This document shows positions 55,121 through 63,659 of a stretch of DNA of 64,000 nucleotides, in pieces; positions within the stretch are counted from its first letter, which is position 1; every line of letters begins with the position of its first letter. A program made the translations under genes and the position numbers. Origin of the DNA: Eggerthella timonensis. Its GTDB lineage: Bacteria > Actinomycetota > Coriobacteriia > Coriobacteriales > Eggerthellaceae. Under the pieces are notes generated by a model that saw only the letters and a program-made list of their open reading frames with translations, had not been told where the DNA came from and did not search any database. The stretch covers positions 2,838,539-2,902,538 of the forward strand of contig NZ_FXXA01000002.1 of assembly GCF_900184265.1 (NCBI RefSeq), given 5' to 3'.

Positions 55121-55744
55121 CTACTCGTCGGTGCTCGGCGCAACCGCGCGCGAGGTGGTGATGCGGTCGACCAGGCCGTAGGCAACGGCCTCTTCGGCGG
55201 TCATGTAGTTGTCGCGCTCGGTGTCGTTCTGGATGGTCTCGAGCGTCTGGCCCGTGTTGTCCGCGAGGATCTTGTTCAGGCGGTTGCGGGTCTTCAGCAT
55301 GAAGTCGGCCACGATGGCGATCTCGGTCTGCTGGCCCTGCGCGCCGCCGGACGGCTGGTGGATGAGCACCATGGAGTTCGGCAGGCACAGGCGCTTGCCC
55401 TTGGCACCGTTGGAAAGCAGCACGGCGGCCATGGACGCGCACTCGCCCAGGCAGATGGTGGACACGTCGCACTTGATGAAGTCCATCGTGTCGAGGATGG
55501 CGAGACCGGCGGTCACCGAGCCACCCGGCGAGTTGATGTACAGGGAGATGTCCTTGTCGGGATCGGCGCTCTCGAGATGGAGCAGCTGCGCCACGACGGA
55601 GTTGGCCACGTTGTCGTCGATCTGCTCGCCCAGGAAGATGACGCGATCGTTGAGCAGGCGGGAGTAGATGTCGTAGCTGCGCTCGCCGCGCGGGGACTGC
55701 TCGATAACGTAGGGGATCAATGCTGATTTGGGATCAAAACTCAT
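55121..55744 (-). CDS. clpP: ClpP, proteolytic subunit
   Basis: The product is 207 aa. The catalytic triad is visible as Ser in [11 protein letters not shown] and His in LIHQPSGG, with Asp further on. It forms the double heptameric ring that degrades substrates delivered by ClpX or ClpC. It lies between tig and clpX, the common tig-clpP-clpX order. The start has GAGGCAACC before it. Confidence 0.97.
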   Translation of the reverse strand: MSFDPKSALIPYVIEQSPRGERSYDIYSRLLNDRVIFLGEQIDDNVANSVVAQLLHLESADPDKDISLYINSPGGSVTAGLAILDTMDFIKCDVSTICLGECASMAAVLLSNGAKGKRLCLPNSMVLIHQPSGGAQGQQTEIAIVADFMLKTRNRLNKILADNTGQTLETIQNDTERDNYMTAEEAVAYGLVDRITTSRAVAPSTDE

Positions 55745-55851
55745 GAGGTTGCCTCGCTTGTCTCTTGCGGCCGCTTCGCGGCTCTGCTTGCGTTCATGCC
55801 ATAGTGCGATGTATCGCTCTCGCGTGCAAGGCCCGGGTACCGTTTCGTTAC

Positions 55852-55897
55852 CTCGAGCCGTCCAACCGCGCACACGTGCGCAGCCGGACGGCTCGAG
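55852..55897 (-). terminator. tig terminator
   Basis: CTCGAGCCGTCC pairs with GGACGGCTCGAG over a 22-base loop, in the gap after the tig stop at 55909. There is no T-tract, so some transcripts may run on into clpP. Confidence 0.5.
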
Positions 55898-55908
55898 CGT
55901 TCTCGGTG

Positions 55909-57396
55909 CTATTCGGCGTCGTCGGCCTTGGCCTCGACGTCCTCGTCCTTCTTCGCAGCCTTCTTCGAAGCGGCCTTCTTGGCCGGCTTCTTCGCGGGCT
56001 CGTCGCCCTCGGCCTCGTCCTTCTTGGCGGTCTTCTTGGCGGCAGCCTTCTTGGCCGGCTTCTTCTCCTCGTCCTTTTTCTTCGAGGGATCGAGCTCGGA
56101 CACGACGGCCTTGTCCATGAGGTCCTTCACGGCCTTCGTGCGCAGCACGCCCTGGCGCACCATGTGCAGCTGGCCGTTCGCGCGCCACTCGGCCTGCAGG
56201 GACTCGGGGTCCTCCACGCCGCTCTTTACGAACTCTTGCGTGACGTCCTCGTCGGTGGCCTCCATGCCGAAGTGGCGGGCCCACGCGTCGAGCGCGAGAT
56301 CCTGCTTGGACATGTCGAGCGCCTGCTGCTTGACGTCCTCCTTGAACTGGTCGGGCGTGATGCCCTGCTGGGCGAGGTACACGTCGAACGTCATGCCCTG
56401 GCTCTGCAGCTGCTGGAAGAAGTCCTGGATCAGGCTGGCTTCCGCATCCTCGCGCAGGGCCTCGGGGACCTCGGCTTCCACGCGCTCGGCGAGCGCGTAC
56501 AGGCAGGCGTTCTCCTTGAGGCGCGGCATCATGTCGGCCTTCTGGCTGGCGATGGACTCGGCGATGCGGGTGCGCAGGTCCTCGACGCTCTCGAAGCCCA
56601 TCTGCTCCTTGGCCCACTCGTCGGTGACCTCGGGAACGATCTTCTTCTTGACGACCTTGACCTCGACCTCGAAGTTGATCTTCTCGGTCTTGCCCGCCAG
56701 CGCCGACAGCATGATCGGCGGGTCGGCCGGCATGTCGAGGGTGAACGTGGCGGTCTGGCCCTTCTTCAAGCCCACGAGCTGCTCGTCGAACTCGGCCGGG
56801 AACAGGTTGGCGCCCAGGCCGTAGGGACGGTTCTCCGTCGTCAGCGACGGGATCTCCTCGCCCTTGTCATCGGTGGCCTTCATGGACAGGTCGATGTAGC
56901 TGTCGTCCTTCACCTTCGTGGCGGCCGACGCGTCCTCGAACGAGTAGTAATGCTCGCGCAGGGCGTCGATCTGCTCGTCCACCTCGGCGTCGCTCGCGCC
57001 CTCGGCGGGCAGCTCGATCTCGACCGGCTCGTAGCTGGAGATCTCGATCTCGGGCTTCACCGTGACGGTGAACGCGAACGTGTACGGCTTGCCAGTCTCG
57101 ACGAGGTCGGTCTCGTCGAACTCGGGCTTGGCGATGGGGTACAGGTCGCAGTCGTCGATGGCGAGAGGATAGGTTCCGTTGACGACATCGTCGGTCACCG
57201 TCGCGCGGACGGCTTCGGCACCAAGTGCGTTGTCGATGATCGGGCGCGGGGCCTTGCCCTTGCGAAACCCGGGGAAGTTGTACTTGTTGGCGAAGTCCTT
57301 GTAGGTCTTCTTGATGCGGGCATCGATGTCCGCAGCATCGACGGTAACGGTCACTTTCGTGCGGTTATCTTCCAATGCCTCAACTTTTGTTTCCAC
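55909..57396 (-). CDS. tig: trigger factor with lysine/alanine-rich tail
   Basis: The product is 495 aa. It has a ribosome-binding N-terminal domain with the signature [11 protein letters not shown], a PPIase-like FKBP domain in the middle, and the C-terminal chaperone domain. It binds nascent chains at the ribosome. The last 55 residues are [11 protein letters not shown]-type repeats with acidic breaks, like a histone H1 tail, and extend past the normal end of the family. The start is taken as GTG 57396 ([12 protein letters not shown]), because GGAGG lies 8 bases upstream; an ATG at 57411 would add 5 residues. Confidence 0.94.
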   Translation of the reverse strand: METKVEALEDNRTKVTVTVDAADIDARIKKTYKDFANKYNFPGFRKGKAPRPIIDNALGAEAVRATVTDDVVNGTYPLAIDDCDLYPIAKPEFDETDLVETGKPYTFAFTVTVKPEIEISSYEPVEIELPAEGASDAEVDEQIDALREHYYSFEDASAATKVKDDSYIDLSMKATDDKGEEIPSLTTENRPYGLGANLFPAEFDEQLVGLKKGQTATFTLDMPADPPIMLSALAGKTEKINFEVEVKVVKKKIVPEVTDEWAKEQMGFESVEDLRTRIAESIASQKADMMPRLKENACLYALAERVEAEVPEALREDAEASLIQDFFQQLQSQGMTFDVYLAQQGITPDQFKEDVKQQALDMSKQDLALDAWARHFGMEATDEDVTQEFVKSGVEDPESLQAEWRANGQLHMVRQGVLRTKAVKDLMDKAVVSELDPSKKKDEEKKPAKKAAAKKTAKKDEAEGDEPAKKPAKKAASKKAAKKDEDVEAKADDAE

Positions 57397-57676
57397 GTAA
57401 CTATCCTCCATCATTCTATGTCGCCTCGCGGCATCGTTCGGTGCGATTGCCTCGGCTGCCTTCATGCGGCGATGCGCGATGACCTGCACTGCGCCAAGCA
57501 CACCGAGACGGAATTATCGCACATATGAGGCCGCCCGGGAAGTAAAGATGAGGCAGGTTCACGAAGAACCGACGAAACGGGCGGGTTGGAGGCCGTTCGG
57601 GTCGCGCGAGCCGTTCGCCCGACCCGTCCTTCTGCTAATATAGGCCTGTTTCGACCCCGTCCGCCAAGGAGACCCC

Positions 57677-58252
57677 ATGTCGCAGGATCGCACCCTCAAA
57701 GCCATCAAGACGCGCACGCGCAGCGAGCAGGTGTCGGTGATCTCGCTGCTGTTCCTGCCGCTTTTGGGACTGTGCTGCCTGCTGCTTCCCGAGGCGTCCA
57801 CGATGGCCCTGCCGTTCGTGCTGGGCGGCATCATGGCGGTTTCCGGCATAGGCGGCATCGTGCATGCGGCGGCCGGCGCAGCGTCGGACGAAGAGACCGA
57901 CCGCGAGCACGCGATCCTCGGCAAAGCCATCGTGATGAGCGTGCTCGGCATCGTGATCCTCGTGCAGGGGCACGCGTCCATCAGCTTCGTCGGCGTGATG
58001 TGGGGTCTTTTGGGCCTGTACAAGGGCGCCGACGAGATCGACGAGGTGGTGCACGCCCTCAGGAACCGGCGCCCCTTCGTGCTGAAGCTCGCGTTCACCG
58101 TGTTCGAGATGGTGCTGGCCGTGCTGCTCATCATCAGCCCGTTCGCCAACATCGAGCACCACGTGCTGCTGCTGGGCCTCGAGCTGATAGCCTATCCCTT
58201 CCGCATCGAATCGGGCGACTCGGGCAAGCTCACCATCGAGACGGAGGCGTAG
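57677..58252 (+). CDS. DUF308/HdeD-like membrane protein
   Basis: The product is 191 aa with five or six membrane segments (for example VISLLFLPLLGLCCLLLP, LPFVLGGIMAVSGIGGIV, GKAIVMSVLGIVILVQGH, ISFVGVMWGLLGLYKGAD, TVFEMVLAVLLIISPF). The pattern matches the DUF308 repeat of HdeD-type proteins. Function is unknown; HdeD has been linked to acid resistance. It has AAGGAGACCCC before the ATG. It is divergent from tig. Confidence 0.8.
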   Translation: MSQDRTLKAIKTRTRSEQVSVISLLFLPLLGLCCLLLPEASTMALPFVLGGIMAVSGIGGIVHAAAGAASDEETDREHAILGKAIVMSVLGIVILVQGHASISFVGVMWGLLGLYKGADEIDEVVHALRNRRPFVLKLAFTVFEMVLAVLLIISPFANIEHHVLLLGLELIAYPFRIESGDSGKLTIETEA

Positions 58253-58424
58253 GCTCCTCCCCGCGCCGCACGCCGCCCTTCCGCCCTCCGGATCGCTCCG
58301 CGCACAGGGCGCGCATCCGTGCGGAATAAAGTTACAAATCGATTTCCCCCTCCCGCAGAATGCCCGGTCACGGTATCATGGAGGCGAACCGAAACGTACA
58401 CCAAACGCAGCAGCGGAGGCTTTC

Positions 58425-58787
58425 ATGCCCACCATCGATCTCAACATCATACAGGAACGCGAACTGGGGCGCCTGCTCGACTACGAGCGCGCCACATGCA
58501 CGGTCGACGGCGACCTCGTGTACCGGTGCGCCTTCCCCTACCGGCCCGACGACGACCTGCAGCGCGAGCTCGTGGAACGCGGCGCGCTCATGCAGAAGAT
58601 CGACGATCGGCGCGGCACCGTGGTCACCATCACGTCGGACGGCTACTCCTACTTTCCCATGCTCCGCCAGGAGGAGGAAGAGCGCAAGCGCCGCGAGCGG
58701 CGCGAGGTGCGCCTCGTGGGCACCGCCGCCCTGTTCGCCGTCATCAGCATGCTCATCGGCTTTCTGCTGGGACACTTCTTCGCCTAG
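58425..58787 (+). CDS. small protein with C-terminal membrane anchor
   Basis: The product is 120 aa and was not recognised. A soluble N-terminal part (about 75 residues) is followed by a charged helix (MLRQEEEERKRRERREVR) and a final membrane helix (LVGTAALFAVISMLIGFLLGHFF). It is likely tail-anchored. It has GCGGAGGC before the start. Function unknown. Confidence 0.75.
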   Translation: MPTIDLNIIQERELGRLLDYERATCTVDGDLVYRCAFPYRPDDDLQRELVERGALMQKIDDRRGTVVTITSDGYSYFPMLRQEEEERKRRERREVRLVGTAALFAVISMLIGFLLGHFFA

Positions 58788-58820
58788 CGTGACCGAGCAC
58801 CGAAGCCGTGGACCTTTCCG

Positions 58821-58889
58821 CCCACGCACGCTTTTGTCAAGCATATACGGTCCAAGCAGTGCGTTCTGCTTGACAAAAGCGTGCGTGGG
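58821..58889. repeat. short inverted-repeat element, type E
   Basis: Two 23-base arms (58821-58843 and 58867-58889; core CACGCACGCTTTTGTCAAGC) are perfect inverted copies around 23 bases. It sits between the small tail-anchored gene and tRNA-Leu. It may be a terminator or a dispersed palindrome. Confidence 0.7.
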
Positions 58890-58974
58890 AAACGGACGCG
58901 CCGCCTTCGCATCCCGCATCGGCCGCGAAGCGCGCCCTCGCCGCGCCCATTTTCGCGCGAGCCGACGATTGCGG

Positions 58975-59002
58975 TTGGCTTTCCCGCCTTTTTTGGTATC
59001 AT
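58975..59002 (+). promoter_or_regulatory. promoter of tRNA-Leu
   Basis: A -35 TTGGCT and -10 TATCAT with a 16-base spacer lie 36 bases before the tRNA gene. Confidence 0.6.
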
Positions 59003-59038
59003 GATCGCTGCACGCTTCGAAGCGTGCGCTCAATGCGT

Positions 59039-59123
59039 GCGGGCGTGGCGGAATTGGCAGACGCGCCAGATTTAGGTTCTGGTGGGGAAACTCGTGAAGG
59101 TTCAAGTCCTTTCGCCCGCACCA
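59039..59123 (+). tRNA. tRNA-Leu (UAG anticodon)
   Basis: The 85-base gene has acceptor arms GCGGGCG / CGCCCGC, a long variable arm typical of tRNA-Leu, an anticodon loop TTTAG with UAG, a TTCAAGTCC T-loop, and an encoded CCA end. Confidence 0.95.
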
Positions 59124-59161
59124 GCTGGGGGGAGGGTGCCATCGGCATCCTCCCCCCAGCT
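59123..59161 (+). terminator. hairpin after tRNA-Leu
   Basis: AGCTGGGGGGAGGGTGCC and GGCATCCTCCCCCCAGCT form a stem of about 18 bp with a three-base loop, directly after the tRNA and before sstT. There is no T-tract. Confidence 0.7.
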
Positions 59162-59214
59162 GTTCCAGCGGCCGCCGCGCGGCCGACGTCGAGAAAGGAA
59201 CGAGGGACCGCATC

Positions 59215-60471
59215 ATGGGAATCAAGAAGGTCGCACAGGCATGGAATTCCGTCAGCCTGGTGAAGCGCATCGTCATCGGGCTGGTGATCGGCGGCGTGCT
59301 GGGCGTGGCGGCGCCCAACATCGAGGTCATCGCGCTTCTGGGCACGCTGTTCGTGTCGGCGCTGAAAGGCGTCGCTCCTATACTCGTGTTCTTCCTGGTC
59401 ATCAGCGCGCTGGCCAACGCGAAGGCCGCCGGATCCATGAAGACCGTCGTGCTCCTCTACGTGGTCAGCACGTTCGTCGCGGCGCTCGTGGCCGTGGTGG
59501 CCAGCTTCCTGTTCCCCATCGAGCTCACACTGACCGCCCCGGCGGCCGACCAGAGCTCGCCGTCGGGCATCGGGGAAGTGCTGGGCTCGCTCGTGATGAA
59601 CGTGGTGTCGAACCCGGTGGACGCGCTCATGAACGCGAACTACATCGGCATCCTGGCTTGGGCCGTGGTGCTGGGCATCGCGCTGCGCGCCGCGTCGCAA
59701 AGCACGAAGGACGTGTTCACCAGCGTGTCCGACGCCGTGTCGCAGGTGGTGCGCTGGGTGATCGCGTTGGCGCCGTTCGGCATCCTGGGCCTCGTGTACT
59801 CCACGGTGAGCGAGAACGGCCTGGAGATCTTCACCGAGTACGGACAGCTGCTGCTCGTGCTCGTGGGATGCATGCTGTTCATCGCGTTCGTCACGAACCC
59901 GCTGCTCGTGTTCTGGGGCATCCGCAAGAACCCCTACCCGCTCGTGCTGCGCTGCCTGAAGGACAGCGGCATCACGGCGTTCTTCACGCGCAGCTCGGCG
60001 GCGAACATCCCGGTCAACATGGAGCTGTGCCGCAAGCTGGGCCTCGACAAGGACAACTACTCGGTGTCCATCCCGCTGGGCGCCACCATCAACATGGCGG
60101 GCGCCGCGGTGACCATCTCGGTCATGGCCATGGCGGCCGCGCACACGATGGGTGTGGTCATCGACCTGCCCACCGCCGTCATCCTGAGCGCGCTGTCCGC
60201 CGTGTCCGCCTGCGGCGCGTCGGGCGTGGCGGGCGGGTCGCTGTTGCTCATCCCGCTGGCGTGCTCTCTGTTCGGCATCGGCAACGACGTGGCCATGCAG
60301 GTGGTGGCCATCGGCTTCATCATCGGCGTGATCCAGGACTCGTGCGAGACGGCGCTCAACTCGTCGTCCGACGTGCTGTTCACCGCCACGTCCGAGTACC
60401 GCCAGTGGCGCAAGGCCGGCAAGGAGATCACGTTCGGCAAGGACGCGTTCAGCGAAGACGAGCTGGCGTAA
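59215..60471 (+). CDS. sstT: serine/threonine:sodium symporter
   Basis: The product is 418 aa with eight to ten membrane segments of the DAACS (glutamate-type) fold: [34 protein letters not shown], and [17 protein letters not shown] near residue 325. It imports serine and threonine with Na+. Length and motif order fit SstT. It has AGAAAGGAAC before the start, shortly after the tRNA-Leu hairpin. Confidence 0.94.
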   Translation: MGIKKVAQAWNSVSLVKRIVIGLVIGGVLGVAAPNIEVIALLGTLFVSALKGVAPILVFFLVISALANAKAAGSMKTVVLLYVVSTFVAALVAVVASFLFPIELTLTAPAADQSSPSGIGEVLGSLVMNVVSNPVDALMNANYIGILAWAVVLGIALRAASQSTKDVFTSVSDAVSQVVRWVIALAPFGILGLVYSTVSENGLEIFTEYGQLLLVLVGCMLFIAFVTNPLLVFWGIRKNPYPLVLRCLKDSGITAFFTRSSAANIPVNMELCRKLGLDKDNYSVSIPLGATINMAGAAVTISVMAMAAAHTMGVVIDLPTAVILSALSAVSACGASGVAGGSLLLIPLACSLFGIGNDVAMQVVAIGFIIGVIQDSCETALNSSSDVLFTATSEYRQWRKAGKEITFGKDAFSEDELA

Positions 60472-60484
60472 ACACGCCCCCTGC

Positions 60485-60515
60485 GAACGAAGCGGCCCCA
60501 AGGGCCGCTTCGTTC
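60485..60515 (+). terminator. sstT terminator
   Basis: GAACGAAGCGGCC pairs with GGCCGCTTCGTTC, followed by TTCT, 13 bases after the stop. The opposing gene at 60571 may share it. Confidence 0.75.
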
Positions 60516-60570
60516 TTCTCCGGCGCGGCGAGGCTCCGGGCGTCCGGGCTCCGCCGCGAAGCAGGGCGGC

Positions 60571-61146
60571 CTACTGGTCCACCACCGCCACCGTGTAGGC
60601 GTTGTCGCCCACGGTGAAGGGCTTCAGCAGGTTCTCCACCAGCGTGTGCGCCTGCGTCTTGGCCTGCTCCAGCATGTTGGCCTGGTTCACCTTGCCCTCG
60701 GCGTCCTGCTGGGCCACTTTGAGCGCCTCGGCCGTGTCCTGCTTGTTCTCCCAGTTGAACAGCGCGAACGACGAATCGTAGAACTCGATGGAGTTCGGGT
60801 CGATCTCGATGCCCAACAGCTGGGGCGCCGGCAGGCTCACCGTGATGGCGTTGCCGCTCACCTCGACGCGCGCCTGCGCCAGATCGACCCCCGCGCGCAC
60901 CTCGGCGTCGTAGACCATGGTGAACGCCTTCTTCGTGATGAAGTCGATATCGCCGTTCTCGTAGCGCACGAGGCCGCGGTAGTCGAGCTTGGCCGTGGCC
61001 AGCTCGCTGCAATCGGACAGCTGCTCCTGTATGGACGTGGACGACAGCGACACGCTCGGCTCGAGCGTGCGCTGCACGGCGAGCGTTCCGAACACGCCGG
61101 CCGCGACGAGCGCGACGGCGACGACAACCATGAGTATTTTCTTCAT
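60571..61146 (-). CDS. DUF4230 protein, membrane-anchored
   Basis: The product is 191 aa. One N-terminal membrane helix (ILMVVVAVALVAAGVFGTLA) is followed by the DUF4230 domain: IQEQLSDCSELATAKLDYRGLVRYE and then KAFTMVYDAEVRAGVDLAQA, LPAPQLLGIEIDPNSIEFYD. DUF4230 proteins are widespread in Firmicutes and Actinobacteria without known function. The start has AGAGGC upstream; it follows the NYN gene on the same strand, separated by a hairpin. Confidence 0.85.
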   Translation of the reverse strand: MKKILMVVVAVALVAAGVFGTLAVQRTLEPSVSLSSTSIQEQLSDCSELATAKLDYRGLVRYENGDIDFITKKAFTMVYDAEVRAGVDLAQARVEVSGNAITVSLPAPQLLGIEIDPNSIEFYDSSFALFNWENKQDTAEALKVAQQDAEGKVNQANMLEQAKTQAHTLVENLLKPFTVGDNAYTVAVVDQ

Positions 61147-61189
61147 GCCTCTCCTACCCTGTCAACGTTTCAACAGCCGACAGCATACC

Positions 61190-61227
61190 ACGGGGCCGAT
61201 CCGAGCATCGGCTCCGATCGGCCCCGT
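61190..61227 (-). terminator. terminator of the NYN-LOTUS gene
   Basis: ACGGGGCCGATC and GATCGGCCCCGT form a 12-bp stem around a 14-base loop, 46 bases after the stop at 61273. Confidence 0.6.
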
Positions 61228-61272
61228 AAGGCATCGTTCAACTACCGGTTGAGCGGCGGGCAGGGCCGCGCG

Positions 61273-62787
61273 CTACTCCCCCAGGCGGGCGATGAAGTCC
61301 TTGCCGCGCTTCTCGATCTCCACGTCGTCGATGTCGGCAACGTAGGAGCGCAGCTGCGTGTAGCCCAAGTCGCGCAGCTTGAACGAGCGGAACCTGCCGC
61401 GCACGCGCTTGCCGAGCTCCGAGAGAGCCACGCCCTCCGCTCCCGACTCGCGCACGATGCGGCGGATGAACTGCTCCGGAGTCTCGCCAGCGCGCTCCTC
61501 CGACCGCTGTTCGGGCGCCGGCGCAAGCTCGGGCGAAGGCGTCGTCTGGGCCGCAGGAGCCTCGACCGGCTGCGCGGGCTTGCGCGCGGGCTTCTTGGCG
61601 CGCGCCGCGGGCTTGCGCTTCGCGGGCGCGGGCTCGTCCCCGGCGGCGGGCTCGTCGGGCTGAGGGGCGGGCTCGGACGCGGGCGCGTCCTCGTCCTGCG
61701 GCCTCGCCGAGCGCGACGACGGCTTGCGCCTCGACTTGCGGGCGCGCTGCTGAGGCTGCGCCGCGGGCGCGTCCTCGGCCTCCGCGGCGGGCGCGGGCGC
61801 TTCGAGCGCTTCGGGCTCCTCGACCGGCGCGACGGCCTCGGTCGGCTGCTCCACGGCTTCGGGCTCCTGCTGCGCGGAGGCCTGCTCCTTGCGGCGGCGC
61901 GGGGATCGGCGCGCCGCGGGCTTCGATTCGCCGGCGTCCTTGGCGTCTCGCGGCTCCTTGGCGCCGGGCTCCTGCGACTCCACGCTCGGCTCGGTTTCCG
62001 CCGGCGCGTCCTTGGCGTCCTTGCCCTCGGTCAGCACCACGGCCACCGAGCTGCCGTCCTTGATGATCTGCACGCTGGCGAACTCGTCGAGCAGCTTCGA
62101 CAGCAGGTTCGTGCCGTAGCTGCGCACGTCGAAGTCGGGGAAGCGCTTGAGCAGGCGGCTGCCCACCTCGCCGAGGCCCGTCGACTTGCCGTTGTTCTGG
62201 TTGTCCGTGATGATGTTCACCACGGCCTGCTCGATCTCGTCCTTGCTCATGGTGGTGGCGCCGGCGTTCTGCCCGCCCGACGAGACGCTCTGGTCGTGGC
62301 GGCTCTTGCCGCGGCCGCCCGCGCCCTTGCCGCCCGTGTCTCCCAGCAACAGCTCGAGCGTGGTGAAGATGTCGCACGCCTTGCGGAACGGCGTGGGCGT
62401 CTTCTTCTCGCCCATGCCGATGACCGTGAGGCCGCTCTCGCGGATACGGCTGGCCAGGCGCGTGAAATCGCTGTCGCTCGACACGATGCAGAACCCCTCC
62501 ACCGAGCGCGTGTACAGGATGTCCATCGCGTCGATGATCATGGCCGAGTCGGTGGCGTTCTTGCCCTGCGTGTAGCCGAACTGCTGGATGGGCGTGATGG
62601 AGTTCTCCAGCAGGGCGTCCTTCCATTTGGCGTGAAGCGTGAGCGTCCAGTCGCCGTAGATGCGCTTGTAGGTGACGGTGCCGTACTTCGACAGCTCGTC
62701 GGTGATGGGCTTTATATACTTCGCCGACACGTTGTCGGCATCGATCAAGAGTGCGAACCGCTTTTCAGACGATTGCTTGGTATCCAC
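61273..62787 (-). CDS. NYN-domain RNase-like protein with two LOTUS domains
   Basis: The product is 504 aa. Residues about 8-150 are an NYN (PIN-like) domain with the acidic metal-binding residues in LLIDADNVS, DSAMIIDAMD and IVSSDSDFTRLA. Residues about 183-253 are a first OST-HTH/LOTUS domain. A low-complexity linker of about 170 residues, rich in Ala, Pro, Glu and Lys/Arg, leads to a second LOTUS domain (residues about 430-504). LOTUS domains bind RNA, in eukaryotes with NYN nucleases such as MARF1. This bacterial protein is probably an RNA-processing or RNA-decay factor. Confidence 0.9.
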   Translation of the reverse strand: MDTKQSSEKRFALLIDADNVSAKYIKPITDELSKYGTVTYKRIYGDWTLTLHAKWKDALLENSITPIQQFGYTQGKNATDSAMIIDAMDILYTRSVEGFCIVSSDSDFTRLASRIRESGLTVIGMGEKKTPTPFRKACDIFTTLELLLGDTGGKGAGGRGKSRHDQSVSSGGQNAGATTMSKDEIEQAVVNIITDNQNNGKSTGLGEVGSRLLKRFPDFDVRSYGTNLLSKLLDEFASVQIIKDGSSVAVVLTEGKDAKDAPAETEPSVESQEPGAKEPRDAKDAGESKPAARRSPRRRKEQASAQQEPEAVEQPTEAVAPVEEPEALEAPAPAAEAEDAPAAQPQQRARKSRRKPSSRSARPQDEDAPASEPAPQPDEPAAGDEPAPAKRKPAARAKKPARKPAQPVEAPAAQTTPSPELAPAPEQRSEERAGETPEQFIRRIVRESGAEGVALSELGKRVRGRFRSFKLRDLGYTQLRSYVADIDDVEIEKRGKDFIARLGE

Positions 62788-62962
62788 GTGGTGCTCCTCA
62801 TTCCGATTGCGGGCGAGCCGTATGCCCTGCCCCTCGGGCGCCGCGTCCGCGCCGCCTCGGTTGACGGGTCGTTTTCGACGTCTCGACTGATTCTATACTA
62901 CTTGAAAGTGAGCGTTGAGCGGGCAATTGCAAAAAGCCTGATACATTTTGTTCATATTCCTC

Positions 62963-62991
62963 TTGCGCTCGCGGTAGAAAATCCGTATACT
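62963..62991 (+). promoter_or_regulatory. promoter of tRNA-His
   Basis: A -35 TTGCGC and -10 TATACT with a 17-base spacer lie 15 bases before the tRNA-His gene. Confidence 0.75.
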
Positions 62992-63006
62992 TCCACCTTG
63001 CGCCTT

Positions 63007-63084
63007 GGTGGGTGTAGTTCAGTCGGCTAGAACGCCAGATTGTGGCTCTGGAGGTCGTGGGTTCGAGTCCCATCATCCACCCCA
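63007..63084 (+). tRNA. tRNA-His (GUG anticodon)
   Basis: The 78-base gene includes an extra G at position -1 (typical of tRNA-His) opposite discriminator C; acceptor arms GTGGGTG / CATCCAC, anticodon GTG in GATTGTGGCTC, T-loop GTTCGAGTCC, and CCA encoded. Confidence 0.95.
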
Positions 63085-63105
63085 GCGCGAGTTTGAAAAA
63101 AGTGC

Positions 63106-63134
63106 TTGCAATTGCTGGAAACGTGCTTTAAAAT
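63106..63134 (+). promoter_or_regulatory. promoter of tRNA-Lys
   Basis: A -35 TTGCAA and -10 TAAAAT are separated by exactly 17 bases, about 50 bases before tRNA-Lys. Confidence 0.7.
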
Positions 63135-63182
63135 AATCCAGCGCTTTGCGCACTTGGAACTTTGACATAGGCGTTACTTTTC

Positions 63183-63258
63183 GGACTGTTAGCTTAGTTG
63201 GTAGAGCAGGGGACTCTTAATCCCAAGGTCCGGGGTTCGAGTCCCCGACAGTCCACCA
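63183..63258 (+). tRNA. tRNA-Lys (CUU anticodon)
   Basis: The 76-base gene has acceptor arms GGACTGT / ACAGTCC, anticodon CTT in GGACTCTTAATCC, T-loop GTTCGAGTCC, and encoded CCA. Confidence 0.96.
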
Positions 63259-63271
63259 TTTGAATTCGAGA

Positions 63272-63298
63272 GGTCAGACAATGCGTCTGGCCTTTTTT
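63272..63298 (+). terminator. terminator after tRNA-Lys
   Basis: GGTCAGAC and GTCTGGCC pair across AATGC, followed by six T. It ends the tRNA transcript. Confidence 0.85.
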
Positions 63299-63353
63299 GT
63301 TGTCCTCGTTGCGCGCACGTTGCGAGCCCCCGAGAAAACCGTGCGCGAGCACC

Positions 63354-63522
63354 GCATTCTCGATTCTGGCAAGTCCGCGTCGATTTGGCTATCCTCGCAT
63401 GCAGATGATCCCTGCTTGCACGAAGCCGACCAGGCCCGATGCTTTCGAGCACGGTGCACCCTGTTTTCCATCGCGCGAAAACCCCCGCATATCGGCGCGA
63501 ACTTGCCAGAATCGAGAACGTC
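63354..63522. repeat. long inverted-repeat element, type B (copy 2)
   Basis: Arms of about 31 bases at 63354-63384 and 63491-63522 share CTGGCAAGT...CGATTTGG in inverse orientation and also match the arms of the element at 20204-20361 (GGCAAGTTCG, CGATATGG). It occupies most of the 400-base gap between tRNA-Lys and the sigma-factor gene; no gene is seen inside. Confidence 0.75.
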
Positions 63523-63659
63523 GGGCACCGGAACTGCGCCGCGCGACGCGACACGTCCTCCCTTCTCCCCTGATTTGTGGGCACCTTGTGTATGATGGCG
63601 GTTGCATCTGCAACAAAAACGCTCCTTCGCCCGTGTTGGTAGCGGAAAGGAGATGGGAT

